DNA of 64,000 nt from Blasia pusilla (GCA_050084515.1 CM114272.1:48298001-48362000); one strand, 5' to 3'; shown: positions 34,434-48,486, counted from the first letter of the stretch. Numbers and translations are program-made. Notes: a model not told the origin generated them from the sequence alone.

Positions 34434-35846
34434 TCAGTCTGCGCTTGCGGGGGACCCGTCCCGTGCTAGAGATGAGTGTCGAAACAAGTCGGGTGGTGTG
34501 ACTGTCGATTCCACTGGGAAGTGTAGATTACCGTACATGTTCGAAGGGGAGTATCTAAGATCTTGCATGTATCCGTGCGGGTTTGATGACAGCATGTAAT
34601 GCAGGTCTTGCAGCACCTTCGCATCCTCTGCATTCCACTCCGAGTACACGGCGATCAAAAACCAAGTATCTTACCTGGCATGGATCTCAGCAGCAGGTGC
34701 AAGAAAGTCGGCGAAGAGAACGTGTGGGACAGCGCAGGGCGCGACTGTTTCCATGACCGCTCAAATCTCGCATGATGAAAACATCCGAAGGTATTTGAGA
34801 TCGAAAGTTCGAAATTGATGCGTTGGCTAAATCAAGGAACCATGCGCATCCGACCCTCGGCTAGGTCAGAACTCAAGGAAGTAGACCGGGTTGGGGGTCG
34901 CACTCCCGAGGAAAGGATATAAATTCTTTTCATGTTGGGCAAGTCCCTGAAGATCTTCCGTGGCCAAACCACCACGTCAGAACGTAGCCACAAGGAAAAG
35001 CCCTGGTAGCGATCTGATAACCTCACTTGAGAGACATCGTTGTAGTGTTCGAACCCAAGGACATCCTGAAAATGCATAGTTCGCATAGACCAGAACAGAC
35101 ATTTAGGGTAGTTCCGCGAATGGACATTAGTCTGAGTTCTGATGTACTTAACCATATGATATAATTTGCTCCGCTAAGGTCTCTGAGGAGTTCCCGACCT
35201 GAGCCATGGGATGAATCCGTTTAGAGGCTAGGAAATTCGCTATGTCTCATTAGAAGGAGCCGCCCACCGTCGTAATGGGTGGCTCTTAGCTGTATTACTA
35301 GGCAAGGTCAATTGACGAAGAGTTTTAACCTATATGTAGACATGAAGGGAGATGAGCCGTTCAGTGGAGCAGAAACACCTATTTGTCTGAATAGGAACGG
35401 ACTGCTGTATGACGGGAGAATTTCTACCTCACCTTGAGGATATTTGATTACCAGACAATTCTTGAAGGAATCGTTCCACAATCCATGCCTGACAGGGTTA
35501 CACGGCCAATGAGAAACATTGCATAGCACCACACTAAGGGTCGACCTGCAACGGGTTGCAAATTCTTTGCATCATTTTTCACAACAAATGCTGAGGTACA
35601 TGTGCAAAATTCTCGGAAATCAAAAGAAATCAGCAAACCGACAGCCAAAATTCCAAAATTGTGGGCTTTGATACAAAAGAGATGCATCCATCGTAGGGCA
35701 ACGTGCACTGCTGCACAAGTAGATGACGTGGGGAAGTGAACTGAAGGAATGTCCAAGATATCGAGATGATACTCCGAATTCATCACGATGTGCTCGCAGT
35801 TGTTCTGTAAAGTCGGGATAACATCTATGTGGACTAATCTGAGCAT
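34434..35846 (-). other. Cluster of minus-strand ORFs, possible unrecognised gene
   Basis: Three frames on the minus strand follow each other: 35846-35448 (132 codons, starting MLRLVHIDVIPTL), 35155-34832 (107 codons, with FSLWLRSDVVVWPRKIF) and 34658-34434 (74 codons, with VYSEWNAEDAKVLQDLHYML). Their composition is protein-like and a possible donor (CCAG/GTAAGA) lies near 34675 between the last two. I could not build a consistent spliced model and recognise no domain. It lies just downstream of NDC80 on the same strand. It could be a lineage-specific gene, a decayed gene or chance ORFs. Confidence 0.25.
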
Positions 35847-35939
35847 ATCTGCAAAATTACCCTACATATTAACACTTAGAAGGATGGGCGACATGATCAC
35901 TAGTATTGAGAACACGAGATGATATAAATATTTTACAGT

Positions 35940-38589
35940 TCAAGGAGATAGAAGAAGGCCATGAAAAATTTGAACCGATTGGTCGACGACTTCTTCTACT
36001 CGGTTTAGGATCACTTGTGTTTCTTCTTTTGCGCTCAAAATTATGTCCAGTATTTCAGTTCCCTCATTTTTGTAGTACTCCAGCTCCTCGTTGCATAACT
36101 TGTTCGTCTCTTCCAGCTCCACTTGAAGCTCCTGCATTCAGCCGTTCAATGTAGTCATAACCTTAGCGTGTCCACCCTAAGCATTCTTTCGGATATGTCA
36201 CGGGGCGACCAAGAATGACGTTCCAAAGGCCTATGATCCGACTCTGCATCCATAAGGAAATAATCTTGCTTACCTTGAGACGCTGCTCCACTTCAGATTC
36301 TAACAACTGAAAGACGAGTTCCTCTTGAGCTGATTTGGCCTCAAGTTCTTCCCGTTCTGCTCTTCGCGCTGCGAGGAGTGCATCGAGTTTGTCTTTTTTG
36401 GCATTGTATCGAGCTTCGAGCTGTTACACGAACACGGGTTGAACACACCAAGGTTGTTTATTAATAACAGGTCGCTTGACTACTATACTCAAGTTGAACC
36501 ACAAGCGGATTAAAACAGGAAGTCATGCAAATCTGAAGATTTACCTTTTGAACCTGTGCAGTTGCTTTTGAAATCTGCTCGATTTTTTCTTGGCTTGCTC
36601 TCTCTCTTGTGAAAAGGTGTTGTACAAGATTCCTTGCCTCGGGTTCAAGTTCCTCTTTTATGTTCTTACTGCATGCCTCCGACAGCTCTGTAAACGCGGG
36701 TTTTAGAATTGTCTTAAGAGTTCCACCGAGAATTTCGTCCGGATTATCTGCCCTCGGCTGCAGCTTGATTACAAATTGTGAATTCTCTTGCGATTCTTCA
36801 GCAGAGGCTGGCTTCAACCTGCAAAGTCCGTTCCCAGGAGAGTAAGATTTTGGTCATGGAGACCGGCTCGACAGAGCTGATCCGTCAGAGAACCAATGCA
36901 AGAATTCGAAGCTATTCCTCGATACAACGTAAGACGTTCCAGATAAACTAAGCTATTAATATCAAGTTTCCCAGGCCTGTTTTGAGATGATGAAGGCAAA
37001 TGGATATGAAACAATGGGTAGGTCAAACAGGAACCGTGACATAAGACTACAAGTTTGCAAATATCTGGGCAGAAACATGCTGGAGGGAGGGGGGGGTAAC
37101 CTTTGGCAGCTGTCATTAAATTGACCAACTTTCGCCTCGAGATCTCGTAGCTTCTTCGATGATTGAACCTCGAAATCCCATGCGGCCTTTTCGAGATCCT
37201 GTTTCCTAGTTGTGACTGATTCTATGTTTACGTCCAGAATTTCGTTCTCTTTCAGCATTTTCTCCACATAGGCAGCATTTATCTGCTGTGCGGAAACTTT
37301 CTCTTTCAACTCTTCATTTTCCTTGAGAACGTTGACGACTTCCTCTTTCTTGATTGCCAGCTCTTGTCTTCTCTCATCGCGCCTTACTTCCAGCGATTGA
37401 ACATGGGATGAGAAATTTTCTAGCACCATTTCAAACTTTTGAATGTCATCCTGAAAGTCAGTCTTCTTAGTTTCTAACTCCACCAGGGGTGATGGTTCAG
37501 TCCTCATCACCCGTAACTTCTCCTTAAGTTCAATCAACGTAGCCTCATATTCCGCAACCTCAGCCTCATCCTTTTCTCTCTCTTCTTCAAACTGCATCAA
37601 ATATTCAGAATCGCACTTCTCCACTCCATCATCGTCTCCGGACAGAAACTTCGCATAGCAATTATTTATGTAGTCGTTAAACAACCTCGTCGTACCTCTC
37701 ACGTCGTCAAATGCCAAACCTTCTGGATCATTCTCAGAGGGTTCCAAAGCAATAAGCAGTTGAGCCAGCCATGTTAGAGCGGCAAGGAGAGAGGGCCACG
37801 AAACAGGACTCCCAGCAGCATACAGTGCACTTCGACTGATTTGAACTGGATAACCTAGCTTCTTGAAAAATATTGGAACATCTTCTTCAATCTTCACGAA
37901 TTTGTGAGACGGATCGATTTGGTTGAAGAGGAACTGAATGATGCTTGTAACATCTTTGCTTGATGGAGCCTGCAATAACTTTGCATTGATTGTATTGCTG
38001 TAGCCATTAACAGTGAGATAGTTCACGAGAATTCGGATGCATTCCTGGAGCACACGAAAAAGGCGGCTTGAGATAACACTCCCGTGTCAAGAATATTCAA
38101 CGATACTGGCTAATCCAAAGCAACTTCGTTTCTAGGCTTTTTGGGATCAGAATTTGCTTACTTTCTACTTCCCAAATAAGTGCATACGCCAATGAGTGCA
38201 TCTTCATTGTAAAGGTCTCACGCGTTTCTCTTGGAAAGAAACAAAATTACATTCTTCAACACTACCCTCTAGGGATTATAAGTGCCGATCGCACGGTGGG
38301 GCCATCGGAAATTTAGAAAAGAAGACAACCACAAACTCAGCTCTAGATCGACATTTACCTGCTGAAATCCTCTATCTCCGATAGGTCGAGTTTCGGTTTG
38401 CGGATTGGATCCTTTACCATACTGACTAGAACGCCGAGACAGCGAGGGACGACCAATGTTAACTGCATTCTGCTTCGCATTCAGGGAAGCTCGTGCCTGT
38501 TTCGATACACCTCGCGTCGCTGCATTCGCCGTTCCACCACGGCTATTGAGCTGCGACGGACTCATGCTGCCTAGAGTTGCTCGACGCAT
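35940..38589 (-). CDS. NDC80: Kinetochore protein NDC80 (HEC1)
   Basis: Complete gene with five coding exons on the minus strand: 38589-38359, 38044-37101, 36818-36545, 36420-36274 and 36131-35940. All introns are GT-AG and the frame is kept, giving 595 residues, close to the usual size. Residues 1-77 are the basic Ser/Arg/Asn-rich tail (starts MRRATLGSMSPSQ). Residues ~78-200 are the calponin-homology head (ECIRILVNYLTVNGY, LLQAPSSKDVTSIIQFLF, KKLGYPVQISRSALYAAGSP, WPSLLAALTWL at 160-170). From ~205 on it is a long coiled coil, with the FND and KPASAEE region marking the usual loop. NDC80 binds microtubules in the four-subunit NDC80 complex of the outer kinetochore (family knowledge). Exon ends were set by frame, splice consensus and family alignment. 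Confidence 0.95.
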
Positions 38590-39290
38590 AATTCCTCTAC
38601 GATTTCTTCCGCCACCTGTTCTCTTACTCGCGTGTTTGCCGGCTCTCAGATATGCACATTCCGAAGTTCCGCTTCCGCAACATTCACCCCTTACACATCC
38701 CGTAAGTCTCCGCGCCTCACATCTCCAACTCCGACGCTTTCCATTCTAGTTCTACACGCCTCGACCGCCCTCGCATCTTCCGCACATCCCCTGTTCGTTA
38801 CTCTACCTTCCATCCTCTGCATCTACTGCAATCCTGCTCAATCCCAGGCTCCGACATCAAATCCTCAGCTCTCAATCCTCTCCCACCACAATCAGAAATT
38901 CTGCTAGATTAAAGTCGTGAACTAGAGCGCGGGGTGCAACGAGCTTGAATCGGCAACAAAATATCAGTGAGCAGGACCTTCGCGCCCGCTCGTGACTTAC
39001 CCTCTCTCTCCGCTCTTCTCCAGCCTCCGCAGGCGGGAAGAGTTTGAATGTGCTGAGAATCCGACACATTTCGCTCGCTCGCCAGTGAAATTTTATGGAC
39101 GTATTCAAACCATCGCCGTCCATCAATAACCATGTGAATAAAACACGACTATACCACGTACCTCTCGCCCAACTAATCCACACCGTCGAATCTGACAGGT
39201 CTGACCAGTCGGGGTTCCCTCAGGCATCGCTATCCGGAGTTAGAACGAGGGCATTTCCATATCGATATTTTATTTAAACCTATCATTTTA
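38590..39290. other. NDC80 upstream region
   Basis: CT-rich on the plus strand, falling off into very AT-rich sequence at about 39270. Short ORFs on both strands are not convincing. It presumably holds the NDC80 promoter and 5-prime UTR. Confidence 0.5.
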
Positions 39291-40185
39291 TTAGAGTTCG
39301 ATTTTTTTTATATTTATTTAATGATAATTCAAATCATAATGTGCAGATGGAAAGGAAAATAATTAATATATACGTGAATAATTTAAACAGAAAAAAATAA
39401 TTAGAACTTGTAGAGCATGTAATAATAGAAAAAAAAATTTATCTTATACGTGCATAGGAAATGTGAAAAGTCTAGATGGCAAAAAAAATAACGAGAACTT
39501 GTTAAGGCCGTAATTTGAAAAGATTTATTGGTTGAAAGATCTAATGGTCCTATTAACTCATAAGATGAATGACCATATTGGTCCAAAAGTGCCAAATGTG
39601 AGAGGAGAAGACTTTGAACTAATGTTACAATCCTAAAATGGTCGAGTTTGGGTGATACTTTTTTTTAAATATGCAAAGATATGTAGCCTGTTTGTGTTTG
39701 TATTGTGTACTTGACGTCTAGGAAAAAAATTAGGTTAATAAACCCAGGAAAATCTATATTATTATTTGAGAGTGCTTTCTTAAATTGCAAAGACCTGTAT
39801 GTTTGACACATGGCACCTAGAAAGCAACAAACTATTTCCCATACTACGGGAAGCAAGGACAAAAATTTGAATTTGTGTGGAGCATGATTAGTCCTTTCAA
39901 TCTTGTGCATTGCACGAATTGTACACTGATATTCAACAAGAGATATGTCTGTATCTTCGTCTAGCAAGTTGTTGTAATGACTATATTTGCTATACATCCA
40001 CAGTCGCAGGTTACAAGGTTATTATTTGACATTATCTAGATACAACTGCTTCCTAAATTTTCCTACAATACATTTACTCCCGATTCAAAAATTATACAAG
40101 GAAGTAAATTGGACATTGTGGATGCACACTAACATGGTAAACGAATGTGAAAAATGGAAATGTTCATGCCCTTCAAAACTAACGA
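39291..40185. other. AT-rich, no gene seen
   Basis: Long A and T runs and small ORFs only. Confidence 0.6.
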
Positions 40186-40600
40186 GTTTTATAACTAGGT
40201 ACTAATAAAAAATCTGCCTATTGTAGTTGATGGTCATCTATATGTAATTTTTTTAATTGCTCCTCTATGCTAATTGGAGAATGCAGGTTGTTGCATTTGC
40301 TCCTCTATTTGAAAAGTGTCACTAATTACTCTCAAATATATTTTTCGTCATGTTAATTAGGGTCATATGAATTATTAAAAGGGATTCATGCGTCGCTCCC
40401 TTACTAGTGTCTTGTAGTATAAGACGAACACCCATCTTGAATTTCTATATACTAGGTAGTAATGAATCTACATATTGTAGTTTGTGGCTATGTTTCGTAG
40501 TAGAGTTGTAATACCCATCTTCAACTTTTGTTTACTATGTAGTAACAAATCTCGATATTGTAGTTTATGGCTATGTCTTGTAGTAGAGGACTGACATTCG
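40186..40600. repeat. Diverged tandem repeat, ~83 bp period
   Basis: CTTGTAGTA/CGTAGTAGAG with ACCCATCTT, ACTA-GTAGTAA and ATATTGTAGTTT-TGGCTATG recurs at about 40411, 40495 and 40577; a more distant copy (ACTAGGTACTAATAAAAAAT) lies at about 40193. Confidence 0.75.
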
Positions 40601-42846
40601 TGTTCAATAAAAACACGCCAATCAACAAAAAATTACGTAGTGGTGCCATTCCAATCCGGAGGCCCTTATACGGATTAAATGGAACCCTAATTCCACTACA
40701 ATTAAGTGCTAATAATCTTAACTATAAGGGTGATACATAGTTTAGGGAGAGGATAAAACGGAACTTGGTAAGGGTAAAAGAGTTTAAGGGAAGTGTAAAA
40801 TATGAATGTAACTTAAATGTCGTGTAAGATATAAGTACACCTCATAACATTCAGTGATTTTGTAAAGGAAGTAGAGGTAGGACGGTATAGAACCATAAAC
40901 TATGCAATAACCCAAGATAGAAAATTTGGCTAAGAGTCATTGGGTAGGAATTAATATCGAGCGAGTAGAATAGAATGAGTGCACATTGGAACTCATAAGA
41001 GTTAATGAATATTTAATGGATAGAAGTTAGACATTATTGCATAGGGCATAGTTAATACATATTTAATGAATTGTAGTCTTGTAATAAAAGATAGAGTTGT
41101 AATTTGTGAGTGTACAAACAAAATTTACATATAATAAAGTATAAAGACAAAGTGACGGGGAAAACAATTTAAACACACATAATATCCTTGGACCAAGGGC
41201 ATGTCATTCTAAATGGATATTCAATAATTAGTGGGATTTGTGTGTGTGCTTGAAGTATTCATCAATTAGGAGTTGTTATAGTGTGTATGCAATAGGACTT
41301 TGTTAGCTTGGTGAGTAAATAAGGATATCTGCCGACTGATTTGTAAGAATAATGATATTGTAATTATGTGAATAGAAGATAGTGAAATGAATCTTATGCA
41401 ATAAGTGTGAATGTTGGGAAATTTGGAATAATTTTAAATGTGTGTATAAATATATATAATAAGCTAGAAGTAAGCACAATTAGCAAGCAAACTACATAAT
41501 TATACATTACTTGTGTAAAAGAAATTACACAATTTGAAGCTAGCTTACTTACAAGTAGTACGAGAATGACCGAAATAAATATATGATAATGATAAGCAAG
41601 TTACATTCTTATAATCTTATTGAAACAAATGTATGAAGGAAAGCTTGATATAAAATCATGTAGAGACATCATCATCAGGTATGAGAGACAAGGCTAGATA
41701 TTGAATTTGACAATCTAAAATGTTGAATGGCTTGGTAGATAGAAGCATGAAAATTTTGGGATGAATAAGAAATTTTCCATGAGCAAATAATGAGAAGTAT
41801 TGTACAATGTAGAAATTTACATAGTAATTGTTGGAATTTTTTTGGTTATTAATGAAAACATCATAGTAGTGAAGTGTATATACCACATTTACAGACCCAA
41901 AAAATGAGTCAAAAATAATATAAAAGATCATCAAAACATTATTTGAATGTGTATTAAGCTAAAGATTACTTTGCATAACAATGCATAATGGTGCCTTCAA
42001 AGTGTTGACCAAGAGCACTTCTACATATAAACATATGCATCATCAGGGATGTAACATAGAATGAATATATGCTTGTAGTTTAATGTTTGGAATATTATCT
42101 ATCAAAGGTTCAATCTCTATCATAAAGTGATTAAACTGAGCTTGTGTATCTTTCAACTTCTCGCTCACGTAGAATGTCAATTTCATATGATCATCACTCT
42201 CCTTAAAATAATGCAAATAACTCATTGTTGATATTATTAATTGCTTGTTCCAATGGATCGATATGATCATGAGAGCTAACTAACTTAGACATGACTCTCC
42301 GATAGACATACAAGGGTACACTAGGACGTGCATTAAGAGTTCCTAAGGATTGTTGATGTACTAGAACATCATATGCACCAATAAAAGACAATAGGGAGCA
42401 CGCCTTGAAAGTCTCCACGTCATAATCTTTATTGCCATCCATTACATGCCCGTTATATATGACGTCAGTTATTAATGTTGAAATAGAAGTCGTTGATGTA
42501 ACGATAATCATTAAAATGAGAAGATAATCCAAGTATTCTAAATCAATAAAAATGCAACAAATTTAAGAATATATACATTCCCACCAATAAAACCCTGTTT
42601 ATTATAAAAGAGGGCATAAATAGAATCACATATGCAGAGTAGTTAAGTAGAATATCTAAATAGATTCCAAATATATAACGTGTAATAACTGTCTACTTTA
42701 TCAAGATAAATATTATGCAATGTGAGAGATGATTATGCTATCTTAGCAATGTGCAAAATACGTAAGAAGAAATGATGCCATTGTTACAATAATGGAAAAA
42801 AGTGAGTAAGATCTAATGTCTTTATAACAAAATTTAGTACATGATA
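40601..42846. other. AT-rich repeat-like sequence, no gene seen
   Basis: Very AT-rich with short minus-strand ORFs at 41656-41934 and 42043-42532 that match nothing known. No terminus or RNA gene was seen. Confidence 0.55.
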
Positions 42847-43160
42847 TGTTTGTAAAAAATTGCTAAAGAAGCATAATTGGTGAGAAACGACTCTCACACT
42901 CACACACCACCATGGAGAACAAAATTTTGCAATAAGAGAATGAGTGGAGGTTGGTCCCCTTCTCAAATATATAGGGTATGTACAAACAATCCTAACCCTA
43001 ATCTTAACCATAGTCTCGAGTTAGATGAATTGTGATTAACTAACCATAGTTAAGATAATCGCGCTTAATTGACTAACCAAGATTAAGCTTCCCTACTTCG
43101 TGTGAGTACCAAATGTAGCAGTTCAGGTGTCTGATGAGCTTGACTGTAACTCAGTCTTCA
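42847..43160 (-). repeat. Solo LTR of the Copia A family (314 bp)
   Basis: Aligns end to end with the LTR at 10470-10780: AAGCATAATTGG, ACGACTCTCACAC, CACCACCATG, GAGAATGAGTGGAGG, ATATAGGGTATGTACAA, AACCATAGTC, AGATTAAGCTTCCCTAC, CTTGACTGTAACTCA. Boundaries are TG and CTTCA. There is no primer-binding site or internal sequence next to it. The flanking 5-mers (TGATA, ATAAT) do not match, so it is a solo LTR whose flanks have changed, or a truncated copy. Confidence 0.88.
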
Positions 43161-45039
43161 ATAATGTTTGGAAGTCATTGGCAACAATATTATGATACTC
43201 CAATATGCACAATAGAAAAAAATTTTCCGATGAAAGATTGGATGATAGGAACCTAAATTGTAGTACATTAGAATGGTTCTATATAAAGAAAAAATATTCG
43301 TTATGTGGATGATTTTGTAGGAGACATTCGTGCATATTTACATTTACTGGGTGAAAGAATAACGTCATTGTTATTGTACATATATAGTTAAGAGTCAAAT
43401 GTAGTAGATTAGGAAGGTTACTGCAAGTGGAGTGAGTTTTGGTAAGATAGGTGCAACCCAAAAGGACGTCGTGACGGCCCTCGTGCCCCTCTCACATGAT
43501 CAATCTCAATCTCGTGAGTAATCCCTCAATCACTCAAACTAAACATGCGGCACTCAATGTACACTCTCTCACTGGGACGTGTGTTGTACGGCAACAACCA
43601 GCGTGGTGCGGCAAATCAACCAATTTGTCGTCTCATCGACAAACCATCCTCAACTCTGGACATTCCACACAGGTCTATGTCCCCTAAACCCATACATCAT
43701 CGATGCTCCTAGCATCAGTACGAAACCCAATATCCCAAATAACTTCCCAATATCTGAAAATCCCTCACACGTGCAGGGTAAGAGTCCAAAATGGGTAACT
43801 TGACAATAATGTCGATGTCGCTCCTCGGCAACTGCAAATCTCGACCCCAACTCGATCGTGATGACAACTCCTCCAATTAGCAAGTCGTACTCCTCTCTTA
43901 CTAACGCTGCTCAAAACTCCTCGATGTGTGGTGCAAGTCCAACGGTCCGGTGCGGCATTGGTGGCACGGAACGGCTACGAACTGCATGACACTCGGCAGC
44001 ATATCCTCTTCAATCAGCAATTCACATGCTTTGCACCTTAGTGAAGGAGCGGCTCCGCAATGCAAACGGTGCGGTGCGGACACAAGTGGCAGAACGCGGA
44101 AATCGGCGGCGCGCTGCGGCTACGGGCGTCACGGCATGGTACTCGATCATCGTCGAGTGTCTACCAATCCCAACATAGCAACATGAAATGAAAACTCAAA
44201 CACCATAACCCGAGGTTACCAAGCCATCATTGGTAGATGACAAAACGATAATGACGGTGGCATCCAAACAAAAGTACGTGGTGGCGGCGCAAGTTAGAGA
44301 ATCAACAGTGGTCGTGGAAGACCCTTCACTCCATAATGGCGTCAATGGCAACCAAAGGGTGGACAACGGCCGAACGCGGCTTTGAGCAATGCTAGGTGAC
44401 GGCAGCGGCCGACGGTGGACGGTGTACCGTTGATGGTGATGGTAACGATTGACCTTTGTCGGTGACGTTTGGGTTTGAACAATTTAACCCTAAAAATCGC
44501 CTAGCAATGGCAATTTTGCATGATTGACCATAAAATTTTTCTCGCAACTCCAAATTATGCATTGTTTGTTGCACAGCGTGCACAACTTCACGATCTACAA
44601 TAGCGTCAAAAAATATTTGGAATTGAACATTCAAGTAAAAACTGATAGGGATTGCCGTAAAGCCCAATGTCTCTTTCTCTTACACAAAATTTGGCAGCGC
44701 TTCCACGCTGATTTCTCCCAACAAAAATGTAAAACATATGAGAACACAAATCAGCCAGCTACATGGTGCTCTCAAGAGCATCGACATAGGGAAAACCGCC
44801 CCATACTCAATCCCTGTCAAAAATTGGGCAGCGCTTCCGCGCGCCACTCTTCCACACGAAAAATCGGCAAAGGAAACATCACAAGTAAGCGGCTCTTGCT
44901 TCGGTGAGCACTCCCATGAACCGCTGAACGGGGAATACGATTCCCAACCTGCAAAACCAGCGAGTTCCCCCATGAAGCTCTCTCACTCACTCATTCTATC
45001 TTTGTAAAATAAGATCAAATCTTTCTCACAACATTATAG
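43161..45039. other. Intergenic; GC-rich GTGCGGC-repeat zone
   Basis: Between about 43480 and 44450 the sequence becomes GC-rich with many GCGGC/CGGCA motifs. A phrase with GGCAGCGCTTCC occurs twice (near 44691 and 44829). No coding region was recognised. Confidence 0.5.
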
Positions 45040-45500
45040 TTCTCACATATCTCTCTCAATGTCAAACCAAACCCACTCTCCTAATGAGAGGCTTGGATTA
45101 CACACACAATGCAAGAAAGACCATAGCTCTGCCGCCTCATGCCAAGAGGTTCAACAAAGAGAGAATAAGTTCTCAAGCTCTCTCTCCTTGAGGTATACCC
45201 CTCCCTTCTCCCAAGCTCTCTCCATGGTAACCTATGCTCCCAAGTCACCTCCTTGGCTCTTCACCTGATGTAAGAGGTCAAAGGACGCTTACCAAAAATA
45301 TAAAGTCGATCATAAACTCAAAATAGTAGTTACCCAAAATAGTAAGTTCCTCAATAGGGCTCCAAATGAGCCGAAACGAAGGAGAAACCTGCTCTCTCAA
45401 GTTTCCCGGGGCCTCAACAGGTCATCCTTGACCTACCGAGCCTGTCCTCCACTACTCATGAAGGAGCTCTACTAGATCTCATCGATCTATCCTAAAAGAC
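45040..45500 (-). repeat. Dispersed repeat, inverted copy of 63590-64000
   Basis: Same order as the reverse complement of the window end: GCCGCCTCATGCCAAGAGG, TTCAACAAAGAGAGAAT, GAGGTATACCCC, TCTCCTTGGCTCTT, GCTCCAAATGAGCCGAAACG, GGGGCCTCAACAGGTCATCC, GATCTATCCTAA. No protein. Probably an LTR or leader of a retroelement. Confidence 0.9.
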
Positions 45501-47875
45501 GTGACAAGTGGAAGATATATTGGTGTTCTTCCAGGTTGTTGGGGTTGGATTTTTCTCTTGTTCATACAAGGGTAGATCACTGCTACAAGACTGTTGAACC
45601 TGCTACATGTAAGAAACACCATGGCTTGAACAGTTGAACTTGAGCGGTATAATATAGGTTGTTGTGCAAAGTAAGAATGGTCATGTGAAATGGAGAAAAA
45701 AAACATCATGAATAATTTTGGTCATATGTTCTGAAATCCCCTAATTCTAGAACATCTTCAGTAAAAGTCTAGATCTAAATCATTCATTTCCTATATTATT
45801 TATCTTCACAAATACCCTATAAATTGAGGTGAATTTAAAGGGTAAAAACTAGATCAAGCTTTAACTTATACGGGAAAGGTTTAATTTTTAGATAACCAGA
45901 TTTTTGCCTTATAGTTGGATTCTTATTTCATTGCATACAATGAGCTAACATTCACTCCAAACATCTATAAATCCTAAAATTGGTAGGGAAGGTAAAATGC
46001 ACAAATAAGCAGGGAAGGAGTGGGTATCTTTTCAAGGCCAATGAATAAACCCACGTTAAAGTGAGGGAGCAAGTGTAGACTATATGTTTAGTTGGGTTAC
46101 ACGAGTAAATAGGAATTTTATTTGACTTATTATGTATAATAATGACGTTAGATAGGCTAAGCTAGAGATGGTGATAGCTTGTGTTATAAAGGTATACAAA
46201 CAATACAGAAAGGATATATGGGTATTAGACCCTCTTTATAGAAAAACATCGTACTATTTCTTCATTGAGAATAAATCTTTTGAACAAATAATAATTTCTT
46301 ACTAATCAAGTAACTTCATTTTTAAAAATGCTTTAAGTTGGCTTGAATTTTTTTATACATATACGTAATTATTAAAATATTTAACTTGTTAGAATAAAGG
46401 ACTATTATAATGGTAAAATATTAATCAAAGATAACTAGGGCCCAAATAATTGTTACAAAAGAAATATATATGGTTTTATAAAAGGGATGAGGGCATACAT
46501 GATGTATAAGACCGTCTAAGCTAGTGATATCCCCAAGGCGAAGGATAAGAGCAAAAGCATTGCAAAGTGAGGGCAGAAAAAAATCGATATACTATATGTA
46601 AGTGATGCATAAGGGCGTTGACCAAGTGAAATTTGGCATCAATTTGGCAAGCTTGTGATTTCCAATGATCTTTTGAGGAAGGGTGCCAATTGTGTGGGGA
46701 TCTGCGGCTTAGAAGGCGCGATAGATAAGCAGTGTTTATAGATTTATGATACCCATATATTCATTCCCTACTCTAGGTCGTGCAAATAAAGCTTGATTTT
46801 TGCACAATCTTAAGATAGCATAAATCCAATTTCCAACCAAAGTTTATGTAAACTTTGTAAAGGTATGCAAAAGAGTGTATTTGGGGGCAGCGAGACAACA
46901 AAGTGTCTCCAAGGAGTATGCTTTGGGAAACAACACTCTAGCACAATACATTATTACGGGCTTAGTCTAAGACGCATCATTCGACATTAAAATTCAGTCG
47001 GATTTTAGATGCACAATGGGTGGCCACATTAAAGTACCTACTAAGCAACCGATAGTAATGAACAAGAAGTAGAGTTGGAGGATGATACCATTGTTACATA
47101 ATTCATAATTAAGAGAGGATGTTGGGGAAGATATAAAAGGGGCGTAATCACCACCATTTACAATATCAAGGGTTTTGGAGGCTGGAATGGCCGCGCTCAT
47201 CAAGGAGTTTGAATAGGATTGAATTTTTTGGAGTGAGATTGCAAGTTCAAAGTGCATCTAGACACAATGATAGTTGTTTGAGGATCATGGGGCGTAACTT
47301 GTTAAAGGAAGAAAATCAAATTGATCCACCATAAATACAAGGTGAAGTTGTAGAGGGATCGACTCCTTGGCCATATTGATTTGATATTGCAAGTTGATCT
47401 ATCATTTGGAGAAATCAACCCACTCTCTAATTGTGGTGTAGATGCTTTTTGTGATGTAGATCAACTTTTTTCTTCAACAGATGAAGGAAAGGGATGATGA
47501 ATGCTTTAGTGCAAGAAAAGAATGGAAGGTCAAGGAAAAAAACAAGAGGAAGAGGGAAAATTCTAGATTTTAGAATTAGATTTATAGTCACGGGAAGCCC
47601 ATTAGTCTATGAGAATCGTTCATAGAAGTATGTAATGATGACATTAGATCTGACATTTTTCTCTAGATGTCAATTTTTTGTTTGTTTTTGTTTCCCACAA
47701 AGGAGATTTGTTTTTCAAACATGGATCATCCATGCCCTATGTAGGAGAGGGAGAGCCAAAAGGAGATTTTTGCTTATACAATGCATGGAAAACTAAAAAA
47801 TAATTGACATCTTTTGAAATAAACAAAGGGGTTGAAATTGTGATTGTGTTCTAATGTACTTGGATCAAAAAATGG

Positions 47876-47877
<2 letters not shown>
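45501..47877. other. AT-rich, no gene seen
   Basis: Short ORFs only; no family resemblance and no recognised repeat. Confidence 0.55.

Positions 47878-47962
<85 letters not shown>
47878..47962 (+). repeat. (GA)n microsatellite of about 85 bp
   Basis: Pure GA repeat after ATGGGGGAG. ORFs through it are Arg-Glu or Ser-Leu repeats. Confidence 0.98.
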
Positions 47963-47965
<3 letters not shown>

Positions 47966-48436
47966 TAATCCATGATGAGCAATGTGGAAGGGAGCATCCC
48001 AATGTACGCACAAGTAACTCATCTCCAAGTGATGTAAGGAATTTCTACTCAATCTCTTATGAATGTCTTTGAAGAAAACACCCCTTCAAGATCTCATTGC
48101 TTGTTGGAGTGTTGAACTTGGAATCAAACTCACATCACTACTTAGGTAACAAGCTAAGCACCATGGAACTTGTCTAAGACTTGCAATCAACGTTTTGAGA
48201 GTCAAATTTACTTTTTAGGACCTAAGCATTGGTTATGGGGATGATAGGGATGTTTATAGTTATTGCCTATGTATATTTTATATTTCCCAAGCTAGATGGA
48301 TCTTATACTTTTATGTTGGAGATTATATTTATATGTATGTTGTGTAAAGGTGTATATGTGCACAATAGTTGTAATAGATTTATTTAGGATAGAACGACAT
48401 TACACCAAGGCTTTTATGATTCCTATTTATAAATCT
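47963..48436. other. No gene seen
   Basis: Unique AT-rich spacer. Confidence 0.55.
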
Positions 48437-48446
48437 TATATATATA

Positions 48447-48485
<39 letters not shown>
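48437..48485. repeat. (TA)n microsatellite
   Basis: About 49 bp of TA repeat with one interruption (ATATTATA). Confidence 0.97.
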
Positions 48486-48486
<1 letters not shown>

